Below are positions 10,439 to 21,900 of a stretch of 64,000 nt of DNA, one piece after another. How positions within the stretch are numbered: position 1 is the first letter of the stretch; each line of letters starts with the position of its first letter. The DNA is from Thelonectria olida. Lineage: Eukaryota; Ascomycota; Sordariomycetes; Hypocreales; Nectriaceae. A program made the position numbers and the translations under genes. The stretch is from assembly GCA_020736575.1 (NCBI GenBank), contig JAGPYM010000026.1, forward strand, positions 62,001 to 126,000, written 5' to 3'. The notes below the pieces were generated by a model that saw only the letters and a list, made by a program, of their open reading frames with translations, was not told the DNA's origin and did not search any database.

Positions 10439-11382
10439 TATGAGCAATGGTAACACTGGTCTAAATGAATGACAGAGCGAGTGAATTGTAGCAACGATGG
10501 GTTGGAGAGACAATTCATAAACACCGTCGACAAACGAGCAACTTATACACTTCTGAAGACTGGAGTAAACTCCCCAAGCCCTGCAATCGGAAATGAGCAT
10601 GCCCGTGTTAGTCCTAGGCTGCGAGAAATTGGAAACACTCAAAGGTTCAGAGAACTTGCCACTGCGTACACGCGTCGTTCCGAGACTCGGAGCTTCTCCC
10701 ATCGAGTGACTTAACCCCGAGCAAGCCGAACTAGCATAGTTCCGTCATCCTTCAGCCGTTGCTAGTCAGGGCCCCCGGCTCTCGATTAAACAAGACTTTT
10801 AAGCCTGAGCCCATGCAATCGGGTTGAACTAGCGCCCTTCAGATCGATAATGGCAAGCGAACGGTCGCCATGTGGTATGTCCACCCTGGGCATCCGCAAA
10901 GCCACCAATGGGAGGCCGCAAACTGATCTTATCAGATGATCAGATAATCGCTGGTGCCACTTTGTGTGCCGCACTCACCGTCGGTCTCCATCTGTGCCAT
11001 CACAAGATGAACTCCGAGTGGGCGAGGTTTTAATTGACTCCACGAGGGCAACTGAGTTATCGGTTCTCCGGCACGAACCCCCACCAACACGACCACTTTA
11101 GGGACGGCAGTGACCTGTTTTTGACTTAGTTGAGGAGCATTTGTCCGACGGCAGCCCGTGTAGAGAAAAATGTGAATTAAGAAGCTTGTGAAGATGAGGG
11201 AAATTCTGCGCATTCTGCACGATGAAAGGCTGGGTGGGGGGACTGGCGTGTGCATAACAGTATAAATGCACTTCATAGACAAGACGCCGGAGGACGCCAT
11301 CACTCGCAGTCCTATCAGTTGTTCGTACCAGCTCTGCCAATTTTGCCAGCCCGTCATTACTCTGCCAACACTGCAACCAGCC
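10439..11382. other. Intergenic between divergent surface-protein genes
   Basis: The region holds the promoters of the GPI protein (leftward) and of the BIM1-like protein (rightward). No coding similarity was seen. Confidence 0.5.
11261..11266 (+). promoter_or_regulatory. TATA-like box of the BIM1-like gene
   Basis: TATAAA lies 117 bases upstream of the ATG at 11383. The call rests on motif and position only. Confidence 0.35.
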
Positions 11383-12293
11383 ATGCCTGCCTTCAAGAAG
11401 ACCCTTGCCAATCTGGCTCTCCAAGCCCTTCTGGTCTTTGCTGCCACCGATGACAGCTACTCGACCGACAGTGCCGATGAGATGGGCCCTGCAGCTTTCA
11501 TGTGGCCCAAGGATCGTGTTTGGTCCGCTGCCATGGACAATACGGCTCCCTGTGGTTCCGTTGCCAGTCCTGGGAACCGCAGCGACTTTCCAATGTGTGA
11601 GCACATATCTCCTCGTGATTACATCTGGACTTCGTCTAATGATGCGAAGCGAGCGGAAAGGTTGCTCTAGTTGACCAGTACGAGGGCTATAGCCTCCAAC
11701 TCAGCGTCTCTTACCTCTCAAGTATTATTATCTCAACCCTATACATATGACCTCGCTGACATGGCATAGATCCAACCAAGAATACTGACTTCTCTGTCAT
11801 CCTCTCCTCGGACGAACTCAGCGAAATCGACCGCGGCCACACCTGCGTGTCTGTTCCGGACGCTGCTTCCAGTGTCAAGGCTGGCCAGAAGGCAACTCTC
11901 CAAATCAAATACACATCAGACTGGGAGGATAATAAGAACGAGACGTACTACGCGTGTGCCGACATCCAATATGTTGCACTTTCAGACTTTAGCGTCTCGG
12001 TTCCTTGCTTCAACGCCACGAAAACCTCTAGCAGCTCCGGCAGCAGCAGCACTAGCACATCATCAGGTTCGAAGTCTACCTCGAGTGAGGCTTCGGATGG
12101 CTCTTCTGGCGGCAAGCCGGGCTCGAGTCTATCCAAGGGTGCCATTGCGGGAATCGTCGTTGGCAGTGTGTGCGGAGTTGCGGTTTTGGTCACTCTTGGT
12201 ACCTTCGTCTATCGCCGCAGAGCGCATAACCAGCGTGTGCTCCAGGCCATGCGAGATGCATGGGCCAAGCCCGTTGACGCGACGTCGGTCTAG
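11383..12293 (+). CDS. BIM1-like (X325/LPMO-fold) membrane-anchored surface protein (269 aa)
   Basis: Exons 11383-11596, 11650-11721 and 11770-12293 give 269 residues. The ectodomain carries the BIM1-like hallmarks MGPAAFMWPKDRVWS, NTAPCGSVASPGNR and, after splicing, LQLSVSYLSNPTKNTDF, GHTCVSVPDA and YYACADIQYV. The fold is related to copper-binding LPMO-like proteins (BIM1 factors for copper uptake). A Ser-rich stem and a transmembrane helix (AIAGIVVGSVCGVAVLV) with a basic cytosolic tail follow, so it is membrane-anchored rather than GPI-linked. The N-terminal segment after the signal peptide has no histidine, so copper binding is doubtful. Intron 1 is the least certain: its acceptor (AAG at 11649) was picked to restore frame. 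Confidence 0.78.
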
Positions 12294-12885
12294 GTTGAAC
12301 GTGTTAGCTTGTGTCTAGACGAATGGAATAATGTCATGACTTGGTGCTTCTACGTGACACCGATGATACTTCCGCAAGGCGTTTGCCAAATCGATCCAGT
12401 CTCGTTTGGCTGCATGTTTCGAAACCAATGTGATGAAGCGGTGATATCCCACAGGCTTCGCCAAGGCTCACAGGCCACAGCCTTAGGTAGCAACTTGGTA
12501 ACTGAGGCCTTGCTTCTTGTTCCGATTCCTTATTTGCATTTGCAATACCTAAGGCTAAGGCCTGAGAAGACAGGAAGTATTTTGATGCGTCGTTCAATTC
12601 CTGTGTTCGCAACGTGGGCTGCTCCTTCCACCATGGGGCGCTCCTTCCCTCGACAAACCTTTCAGGTCCTCACGTGCACCCACCAGTAACGACCACCGAA
12701 CAAACTCTGAACGAGACAACCTGTCAACTCAGCAATCTGCCCTTCTTGCAACGACCCATCAGTTCACCGTCCTCGCAATAATCCATCAGTCGACGCTTAC
12801 GTCTCCAATCTCCGAGCTATCGTTTATCGACCACACCCGACCTTCACTCAAACCACCGCAAACATCCTTGACTCCCCTCAACGCG
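12294..12885. other. Intergenic; leader of the C2H2 gene
   Basis: The right half is strongly CA/CT-rich, like a long 5' UTR or promoter. No other gene was recognised. Confidence 0.45.
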
Positions 12886-13551
12886 ATGTCCTTCTACGGT
12901 TTCACTTGCCATGCATGCGGCAGACGGTTCTCCACCCACCACGCCCTTTGGCAGCACATCAACGACACAGACCATTACCTCGCTTCTTGCGACGATTGCG
13001 GCCGATCCTTCAACTCCGATTTTGCCTTGCAACAGCACCTGGATAACTCGTTTGCGCACCAGTACGACTGGGAGTGCGTAGACTGCAATCGGGCTTTCGG
13101 CACAGAGAGGGCTTTAAACCAACACAACACTGATGTTCACGGCCACTGGGATTATGATATGCATCAGCTTGGCAACGTATCTTCCAACCACACGATACAG
13201 CACAGCCTGTCAACGAACCATCCCGTCCAATTGGGCCCTACGACGGGCTGGGCGACGACTTCAGTACAATCTTCAAGCAGCGGCATCTCACACTCCTTCG
13301 CAGTTCAGATACCAGTTCATCTGGCACCATTGGCTGCTGGCACATCCCAGAGCACCCGAGCTGGATTCCAACAATCTTCCGCGAATAGCTTTGTGATGAA
13401 CACACATCAGGGAACAATCGGGACCAACAACAACGGTAGCGCCATCGATCTGTCCTCGTTTCGGGGAGCATCGTTTTCAGGAGTCTCGGTTAATATTTCG
13501 GACAAACACACCTTGGTGGCTGGTGTGATCACCAAGCCTGACTCAAGATGA
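12886..13551 (+). CDS. C2H2 zinc finger protein (221 aa)
   Basis: A single-exon frame starts MSFYGFTC. Three consecutive C2H2-like fingers lie in the first 85 residues: CHACGRRF with HINDTDH, CDDCGRSF with HLDNSFAH, and CVDCNRAF with HNTDVH. All use C-x2-C and spaced His pairs; the His spacing is wider than in classic DNA-binding fingers, and this triple arrangement is common in small fungal proteins. The remainder is Ser/Thr/His/Gln-rich and without known domains. DNA, RNA or protein binding are all possible. The frame opens six codons earlier with another ATG (12868), but the later start sits directly before the first finger. Confidence 0.75.
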   Translation: MSFYGFTCHACGRRFSTHHALWQHINDTDHYLASCDDCGRSFNSDFALQQHLDNSFAHQYDWECVDCNRAFGTERALNQHNTDVHGHWDYDMHQLGNVSSNHTIQHSLSTNHPVQLGPTTGWATTSVQSSSSGISHSFAVQIPVHLAPLAAGTSQSTRAGFQQSSANSFVMNTHQGTIGTNNNGSAIDLSSFRGASFSGVSVNISDKHTLVAGVITKPDSR

Positions 13552-14263
13552 GGATTATTCAAAAATGAAAGGCATGGAGGAAAGGAACTCTTTTGATGTT
13601 TTCTCGATTGGTATTAGTCTCTATCTCGCTGGTTCTATTACATGAAATTGCATTCTATCTGACCTCGCAATTCAAGCTCGTGACTTACCGTACATGGCCT
13701 CCCGGCTACCACACCCAGCAAAGAGGGCGCAGTTTAGATCTCCTCGTCCACCATAATCCCGGACTACTTGCAAACGAAATAGAGCAGATACTGCGACGAC
13801 TGGCAGTGTGACGGGAAGTGAGTCTCCAACGGAGGTCCATCCCGTTCTATTAGCATGGCTCCTGAGAAAACGACTTTCTCAGGTGAACGCGATCGATGTC
13901 GCAAGGGTTCGAGCATGATCGTCTGCCAGCTGATGTGCGAGAATGTGTTGCAGGGTAGACAGGTTTGTCAACAGCAGTTCGTCGTCATCATTCGCTCATT
14001 GGACCACGTGTTTGGTGATTGCGGTGCTTCTCGTCTCCTCCTCTTCTGTTGGGCGAGATTGGTTCTGTACCTGAAGATGGTAGTTAAAGGGAAGCAGCAT
14101 CAGCCAACTGTCGATGCAGCCATTGGATTTGCAAGCCACTTAGCTTATCAGGCTATCCCGTGTAGGGTTTGTAGATGGTAGTGGGGACCGGTAACGAAGA
14201 GCGTAAGTATTACTTCCTCTCATTTCTCTATGTATATCATTGGTCTAATTCTATTCGAAAAAG
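13552..14263. other. Intergenic; no supported gene
   Basis: Short open frames (for example 13855-14181) show no recognisable similarity and no splice pattern that would extend them. The region probably holds the 3' ends of both flanking genes. Confidence 0.4.
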
Positions 14264-15457
14264 TCATGACTTGATGGACGCGAAAGCTCTACTGATGGCA
14301 AGACCCGTCGCGGGATAAGACATGATCTTATCATGCACACCATACTTCAGAATTTCCAGCCTGATATTCCCCTTCTTTGTGGGCCAGACGGTTATCGAGC
14401 CTCCCTCCCCACGAGTCTCCCCAGCTTCGTCTATTTTCTCCAGCAGAGCTCCATCGATGCTTGCCTCGTCTTTTACACCCTCAGCTACACGCACTGCCTC
14501 TCTGTACAACTTGACAGAATGCAGCATTGGGATATCTGTGTCATCCTCGGCATGTAATAGGGTGATATCATATCGCTTCGCAGCCTTGACAAACTCTCCT
14601 AGTCTGTGCAAATTGTCCCACTTGCTTGTGAGCTGTCGTGCAAAAAAGTTGAAGAGCGGCTTGACCTTTGCCACTGGCGAGAGAACCGGGATCAAACCAC
14701 CAATGCGATATGTTGCCGTTAGCTGGGCCACGTCTGCGAAAGTTGCTGTGACGACCAGGCCGGCGAAATGAATTGGCGGCTGTTGCTGAGCGAGTTCATT
14801 GACAAGGGCAATGGCCACTGCTGACCCAAGGCTTTGGCCGAAGATGACGATGCGCTCAGGCGGGATACCAGCCGTATTGATAGCCCAGTCGGCCACAGTA
14901 AGGGCGTCTGTGATAACGCCAAGCTCAGATGGGGAGCCGCTGGACTTTCCATAACCCCGGTAGTCGAACGACAGGACATGGGTGTTGACAGGGTCGGCAG
15001 AGTACAAAGCACGATAGCTGTCCGGACGCCACCCACTTGCCATGGTTCCGCTTGTGCCGTGGAAGTAAAGGACCAGGCGAGCATTGGGGTTCTCTTTGAG
15101 TAGGCGAAAGTTGAGAGTCTGTTCGAAATGGTCCACAAGGCCCACGCGTCCCTGGGCGAGCAAGGCCTGTTGGTTTGCCTCGTAGGCAGCCAGAGGAAGG
15201 ACATGCCAGGTGTGAAGATTGACTCCATCTGATGTTGGAATGTAGAATGGCGTGACTTGATGATGGGCGAATCCAAACTGCTCGGGAACGTTGAGGTCCT
15301 TGAACCAGGTCAGAGTGACCTTGTGCAGATAGATGACATGGGCCTGCAGCGAAGGGGCGGCGACCAAGGCGCTCAGTATGCTGAAATAGAGCACAGCTGG
15401 GACGCCGAGCGTCAGGCCAAGCGCCAGCAGGGTCGGGCGCAGGGCTGAGTTCGCCAT
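14264..15457 (-). CDS. ABHD12-like alpha/beta-hydrolase (397 aa)
   Basis: A single-exon 397-residue protein starts MANSALRP, followed by a hydrophobic N-terminal helix (about residues 8-35) that should anchor it in a membrane. The hydrolase core has LVLYFHGTSGT (oxyanion), SFDYRGYGKSSG, the nucleophile elbow IFGQSLGSAV, an acidic residue in HAEDDTDIP and the histidine in YGVHDKIM, so the triad is complete. This matches fungal monoacylglycerol/lysophospholipid lipases of the ABHD12 type, acting on membrane lipids at the ER or plasma membrane. The exact substrate is not predictable. Confidence 0.84.
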   Translation of the reverse strand: MANSALRPTLLALGLTLGVPAVLYFSILSALVAAPSLQAHVIYLHKVTLTWFKDLNVPEQFGFAHHQVTPFYIPTSDGVNLHTWHVLPLAAYEANQQALLAQGRVGLVDHFEQTLNFRLLKENPNARLVLYFHGTSGTMASGWRPDSYRALYSADPVNTHVLSFDYRGYGKSSGSPSELGVITDALTVADWAINTAGIPPERIVIFGQSLGSAVAIALVNELAQQQPPIHFAGLVVTATFADVAQLTATYRIGGLIPVLSPVAKVKPLFNFFARQLTSKWDNLHRLGEFVKAAKRYDITLLHAEDDTDIPMLHSVKLYREAVRVAEGVKDEASIDGALLEKIDEAGETRGEGGSITVWPTKKGNIRLEILKYGVHDKIMSYPATGLAISRAFASIKS

Positions 15458-15741
15458 GCTAACAATCGACAACAAGGTGTGAAAAGGGAAGGAAAAAGAA
15501 AGCAGACTTGAATGATTGAAAGTTATCGGGTCTGGGTTAAGTCTGGCCGCAGATATGTGAGCAAAGGTGCGTTGGTTGATGAATGTTTCAGGTCTAGAGA
15601 TAAATGGCGCAGTGCCGAGGATTTCGACATGTTTGGCTCGGACTCGTCACGTAGTTGACTGGTATCTAGTGCCGTTAGTGAGCGGAAGCCCGCCCTTTGT
15701 TCCACTCGGCTCTTTGATGAGACCTAGATATTCGTAGAGCT

Positions 15742-17846
15742 TCACATGACGGTTACCATTTCCAGCCGAACCGATTCCCACGCCTCTGAATATGTCAACT
15801 CAGCCAGGCCACAACGCCGATACACGCCTTCCCGTTGCTTCACCGCTACCAAGACTACACTGGAACGATAATTAATGGTAACCAGGCGTATGAAGTATAG
15901 TTCGTCGGGGCTCTGCGTCGGGTATCTGTCTGCCCAGTAACCCGTAGGCTCGTCGCCGTCGAGAACATCGGGCCAGTTACCCACGAATTGCAAGTTTGGA
16001 TCCGAGTCTAGTGTCCTCTGGCCGTGAAGTATTCGGCATTTCAGGCGCAGGAGACTGCGGTTCTCTTGACTTGGGCTCCATGTAGCCACGGATTCTGACT
16101 TGCAAATGTGCTCCATGAGGTTCAGGTCGACGGCGCCGGTAACGGCCATCCAGGACCAGGATGGAACACCATTCATAAGAGGAGCTGACGGTCTCTGGTA
16201 AGATGTTTTCCAGAGAAGACAATCCACTGGCCAGGATTCGAAGATGCCAAAGTGGCAAGTGGTCTGCAAGGCTCGACAGATGAAATCGATGACACCCCTG
16301 ATGGCGTCAGGCCTGTCCTCCACAAATCCAAACTCACGGCGTGTGTACTGAAATAGAATTTTAGATCATTGGTGAATCAAGCCAAAGAACAACGTATCAG
16401 CTGTACTGTTATTGAGGTCCCTAATAGCACCAGCGTGATAAACATTGCTCTTGAAACGCCGTGGCTGGACTGAGTCCCAATCGTACGAGATGCAAGTCCG
16501 TTCGAGGCGCAGCCCGCCATCATTCTTGCACAAGTAGAAGGGCTCGAGGTACCCGAAGATTAGGAGTCGAGGAGCGAGTAGATATTCCTGAAATGTCCAG
16601 CCTCGCTGGTGGATGGGGAAGTCTTCTGTATATGGGTGGTGGTTTGGCGCCATGGTTACCTTGCCGTACTGGCGTTTTGAAATTGGATCTCCGAGAGGCA
16701 TGTCAATTTCACATGTAGGCGGTCTAAGGTTTTTTCGAGACACGGGGTGGAGGAAGCCTTCGTTGACAGAGCTTGCGGTTGCAGAATTGATTGCGACGAC
16801 CGAGTTCTCGTATATGTCGCACATCTTGGCTATTTCTTTCTTTTTATCTCCATCGTCGTCTTGGACTATGCACAGTGCATCGATCCAGATGTAATCAATA
16901 TCAAGATGTATGGTGACCGTTATTGCATCTTGGAGTGTACGAGGCAGCGATCCAAAGTCAATGCCGGATTCGTATGCGTTGATTGTACCAGTCGTGAGCC
17001 GTACAGCTTGTGGTCCACCCCAGCAATAACTCAAAGTCGTATATAGTCCTGTTTCGCCGGTTTATACTGTGGAGTACAGTTCGACTTTATCATCTGAGAC
17101 TTTGATCACTCGAGAGGGCAACGGCCTTGGTGCGATAGAGCTGCATGTGTCATGCGACTGCGAGCAGAGCAACAGCAAGCGTTTCAGCGACTTTATGGAT
17201 TCAGGATTCCCAGGTTGCCATGATATTGGGCGACGAGAGGTGTAGATAGTGCAAGGATCGTCTATACAATACAGGTCTTTGTGAGATTTCTTCATTTTCA
17301 AATTGTGACATGTCCCAGCCCAAGATGTGAGTATCTTCGTGGCCACTTACTTGGCAAAGTGATAAGATTCAATGAATTGAGAGGTGTTCATAACAGACGT
17401 CCCTTATCGGACCGGGCCTCGATCAGCAGAGCTTCGACTCTTGTCACTGCTGTCTGTCCAACCCACGAGGTTCTGGAGTCCAACTCCGCCTTGATTTGAT
17501 CAGTTCCCACCGGGTGTCCTGCCCTGAAGCCCCATCCGAGACGTGCCCAGAATGTGACCGTCGCTTTTGCAACTTGCTGGGGAAAGTTTGCATAACCGCC
17601 ATATTTCTGCAAATGGGGCAGCTGAGACAGCCGGTTGACGGTCGATATATTTGCATAGGATTCTATCGTTCCATTCAAGTCCACGTCCCAGAGGTAAGAA
17701 CAGAATTTGCAATTTTTCCTCTTGCCGATTTCTAAAACGTAAGAGTGCTTAAAGCCCTCCGGTTCAATAAGACGAGAGAATCCTTGCGGGGAAAACAAAT
17801 GCCGGCACTGTTGACATAGCTCGCTGGAACCGTTTATGTCAAACAT
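15742..17846 (-). pseudogene. HET-domain incompatibility gene, broken
   Basis: The minus strand carries a HET protein in pieces. An N-terminal CxxC segment (ELCQQCRHLF, NCKFCSYLWD) is followed by a linker (YTSRRPISWQPGNPES, LLLLCSQSHDTC). The HET core has LSYCWGG, LPRTLQDAI, DYIWIDALCIVQDD and EIAKMCDIYENSVVAINSA, then RGWTFQEYLLAPR, and the C-terminal part has GVPSWSWMA. Lesions: TAA at 17062-17064 between VELYSTV and TGETGLY, TGA at 16366-16368 exactly where the family keeps a tryptophan (W-x2-I/V-x2-Y-T), and a frame break near 17380. An intron at about 17348-17271 joins the second block. Intact HET proteins trigger cell death on non-self fusion; this one should be inactive. It lies next to the NLR gene. 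Confidence 0.8.
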
Positions 17847-18987
17847 GACCGAAACAGTATCATAATCTAGACAGGCTGTTCTGAGGGTAATTTCAGAAGA
17901 TGGGTCATTTCGTGCGTGACCGGTGGCTGTAATTTGTGGTGGATATCGCTCACTTGCCGAGATATTCTCTATAAAATGTCGAGAATCCAAGCGGAAAGAC
18001 GGATGCGCCTCGCTCACCCTCTGCCGACGAATGCTCACTAATGTACGAATATGCAAGCCCAATGGCCGCCTTACGGAAGAGACTGCTGCTGCCTAGCCGT
18101 GCTATTTCGTCTCTTCGCAATGAGCCTGTAGGTGACTGACGCCTGTGACTGAGTGTACTGTGCAAAGGACTAGGATTGGCTAACAATTGACCTTCCTACT
18201 GCAGCCACATATGCAGCCACCGGACGAGGTGCAATTGCAGCCAATCCAGCATAAGAAACCCCGCTTGAGTGGCAGTGAACCCGTGGCTATTCAGCTCAGA
18301 GGGTGGTCAGAAGATCACTTACCCACGTCGACAAGGCAGGATCCGACTGTCAAGGCGTGTGAACATATTGAGCAGGCGTAGTAGGAGCTTGGCTCCGCTG
18401 CCTTGTGCGGAACTAACCATGTCATATTTGGGGGTCAGGGGAGGAGGAATACGAGTCTGGTCCTGGGCTGAGAGCAGACCTAGGGAGGGATATCTAGGGC
18501 CAGAGCGCCGACGATCGGTCTTCCCGACGACTTGTTGGGCGCCCAGCTTCCCATCCAATATCCCCACAAGTCGTTGGAATTCAATTGGCGCGTACAGCTT
18601 ACATATAGGTCTTTAGCCTCGAGAAAACGGGGGAGACAGTCAGGCATCAACTCCACCTCCTCATCATCACGACTTCTTCAATTCTCCTCGGTAAATGTGC
18701 TCGAGGAACCCTTATCTACATCATTTCCAAGCGGTTGGGAAGTCGGTAGAGATTGTCCCACAGAGGACGACTACGAACAGTCGCCCCAGAGAAAAGCCCC
18801 GCGACCTCGCCAGCTTTGCCTGAGGCGTCCTCCACGGGTTGTAGGAACCTCTTTGAGTGGCGCGAGTGTTCTTAATCTTAATCTCAGACTCCAGCGACTA
18901 ACGACGTCGACTGCGATCCCACTTTCGGCTTCTCCAACAGCTTCCGCAAGTCAGACATCCTCTGGAGACAGTATCGTGACGTCTGCA
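17847..18987. other. Intergenic between HET relic and NLR gene
   Basis: The region presumably holds the upstream sequences of both genes. A plus-strand frame (18535-19124) is open here and continues into NLR exon 1, but its only ATG is at 18988, so an upstream extension is unsupported. The translated text is Ser/Arg-rich with no domain. Confidence 0.4.
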
Positions 18988-21900
18988 ATGCGCCGTTTGA
19001 AAAAATTCTTACTACAACCAAAACCAAAACATGTAGCTGAGGCTGCTTCGTCGAGCAACCTGACAAGAGAAAAGAACGGGCTCTTCACCCTTGCCGAGGC
19101 TGCTGAAGGACCGGCGGCAATTGAGTGAGAGCAATTTCCGACGGTCGATAAGCACCTAAGCATTTCCGCTAATCCTCGCAGCATTGTTGCTGTCCATGGT
19201 CTTGGAGGCGATGCCTATGGTACTTGGAACGAGGACGGCCAGCTCTGGCTGCGGGACTTCCTCCCGCACCAGATCCCCCGTTGCCGGATTCTGACTTACG
19301 GATATGAGTCTCTCCGCAAGTTGAGCAGCTCTATCACAGGCATTAATGACATTGCGGCAGACCTTCTCGAAAGGCTAAATGCTGAACGAACATCGGAGCA
19401 GGCAAGTATCGCTTGTTTACGTACCACAGCCACTGACCTTCAGCAGGAGAAGACTCGCCCTATTATCTTCATTTGCCACAGCCTCGGAGGGATAATCTTC
19501 AAGAAAGTTGGTTGGCCAGAGCCACCCCTTAGCATCACATTACTCATTCCCTCTTTTAGGCCTTGGTCATCGCCAACGAGCAACTCCCCTTCTACTCACA
19601 TCTCTTGAGCAAAGTGCACAGTGTTGTGTTCATGGGTACTCCACATCGAGGTACTGGCGTTGCTTTTTGGGGAGATTTTCTGGCTCGTGCCTCGTTTGCG
19701 GCGGACTTGGGCTTGATGGGCAACCCGAGACTCCTTTCCGATCTTAGGAAAAACAGCCCAATCCTCGCGGATATATCACAGCAATTTGTCCATAGAGGCA
19801 AAGACCTACATATCAGGACCTTTTATGAGCGGGAAAAGTATAAAAACACCCTCGTACGTAATCCCACAGCTTCGCCATTCTACATCAAGTATGCGGAGGC
19901 TGACAACAGCCTGTAGGTTGTCGATCCAGATTCGGCGCAGTTAAATCTCCCCAATGAGAAGCGCATTCCCATACAGGCCAATCACAAGGCTATGTGCAAG
20001 TTCTCGTCGGCGGACAGTCAGAAGTACAGGCCTGTCTTGGCTGCCATCAAGGAATTGGCCGCTGCAGCTGAAGAAGGCTACCGTTTCATCGTTAGGTATT
20101 CGCCACCAGACCGACACAATCGATAGAACTCAGCTGAGAGTCCTAAGCACTGCATGCATGGATGAGAGGGACCGCCAATGTTTAGAGGACTTACGGGTGA
20201 CCGATCCCCGCCACGACAAGACGCGCATCGAGCAGACTCAGGGCGGCCTGCTGGCCGACGCCTACCGCTGGATCCTCGACGACACCGAATTCCGACGATG
20301 GCGCGACGATGGACAGAGCCGGCTGCTCTGGGTCAAGGGCGATCCCGGCAAGGGCAAGACCATGCTACTCTGCGGTATAATCGACGACTTGAAGTGCACC
20401 GACGACAACAATCTTCTCTCGTTCTTCTTCTGCCAGGCCGCCGACTCGCGCATCAGCAGTGCCACGGCCGTCCTTCGCGGCCTGATCTACCTGCTCGTCG
20501 ACCAGCAGCCATTGCTCATCTCGCATGTACGGAAAAAGTACGACCTAGCGGGGAGCCAGCTCTTCGAGGACATAAATGCCTGGGTGGCATTGTCGGAGAT
20601 CTTTACCAATATTCTGGAAGACCCGAACCTGCAGAGCAGCTACTTGATCATAGACGCCCTCGACGAGTGCCAGACCGGACGAAAGGAGCTCCTGACGCTC
20701 ATCAGTGGGCTTGCGTATCTACCATCCAAACGTGCGAAATGGATTGTGTCTAGTTGCCATAGAGATGACATCGAGCAGGGATTACGACTTGATGATGCCC
20801 GTCTGCAACTAAGTATCGAACTGAACGCCGGCCATGTCTCACATGCCGTAGAGCTGCCCGCTCTGGAGACCGGTCAACGCAGGCATAAACAGCGTCGCAC
20901 CAGCCCAACCGTGCCTTCAAGCAAAGTGTTTGAAACTGTCCACTTGGGTCGACTGGATGACACCGACAAAGCTTTTCTCCGATCCCTGTGGTTCCCGAGC
21001 ATGGGAACTCGTCTCCAGGATCTCGCGAAGCCGGCTGAGCACACATGCAATTGGCTGTTTCATCACCAGGTCTACGAAGGCTGGTTCAACAGCGGGAGCA
21101 GAGACAAATATTACGGTCTTCTCTGGCTCAAAGGGAAGCCAGGAGCGGGGAAGTCGGTGTTGATGAAAGAGGCCTTCCGCCGTGCTACACTAAAGCAAGC
21201 CACCACATCGGACTACTGTACTGCTGCTTTCTTTTTCAATGCCAAAGGAGACGAACTTGAAAAGTCTCCTGTTGGCCTTTTCCGATCCTTACTGCATCAA
21301 CTGCTGCCCATTCATCCAGAGCATCCCCAGCTTGTCTCCACAATCTGGTATGACCAAATCCTGAGGGGGGGGGACGATGGAGGAACAATGCCCTGGCAAG
21401 AAGGAGAGCTTAAATCCATTTTTGAGGCAATGATTTCTCACCAATCAGCCAAGACTCGGAGAATGTTCATTTTCATCGATGCACTCGATGAGTGTGATTT
21501 GCTTAGCATCCGCTCCCAGGCCTACTTCTGGCGGGAAATCACCAAATCTGCTTACGCTGCAGGGGTTCATCTGAATGTCTGTCTATCTAGCAGGCCCTTC
21601 CGATCTGTCACAGTTAGTGACTGTCCGGAGATAGTTATAGAGGATCACAATGGCGACGATATTGCAGCATACGTGGACCAGAAGTTCAAGCTCGGCATTG
21701 CCGCTGCAGAACCACGATGGAAACGGCTGAGGAAAAAGATCCTGAGCAAATCAGCCGGGGTGTTTCTTTGGGTGATTCTAGTAGTGGACACCATACTCAA
21801 CGACTGGGAGGATGGCAAGGGGTTGCACTACTTGTTGACGCGCCTTGATGTCGTTCCTGAAGCGCTTGAGGACCTATTTTCTCAAATGTTCCTTTCTCTC

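Noticed and set aside
13855..14181. 108-codon open frame as a small gene
   Set aside because: No similarity, no splice context and a composition typical of chance frames.
18535..18987. Extending the NLR protein upstream of 18988
   Set aside because: The frame is open but has no ATG, and the text is low-complexity without a domain.
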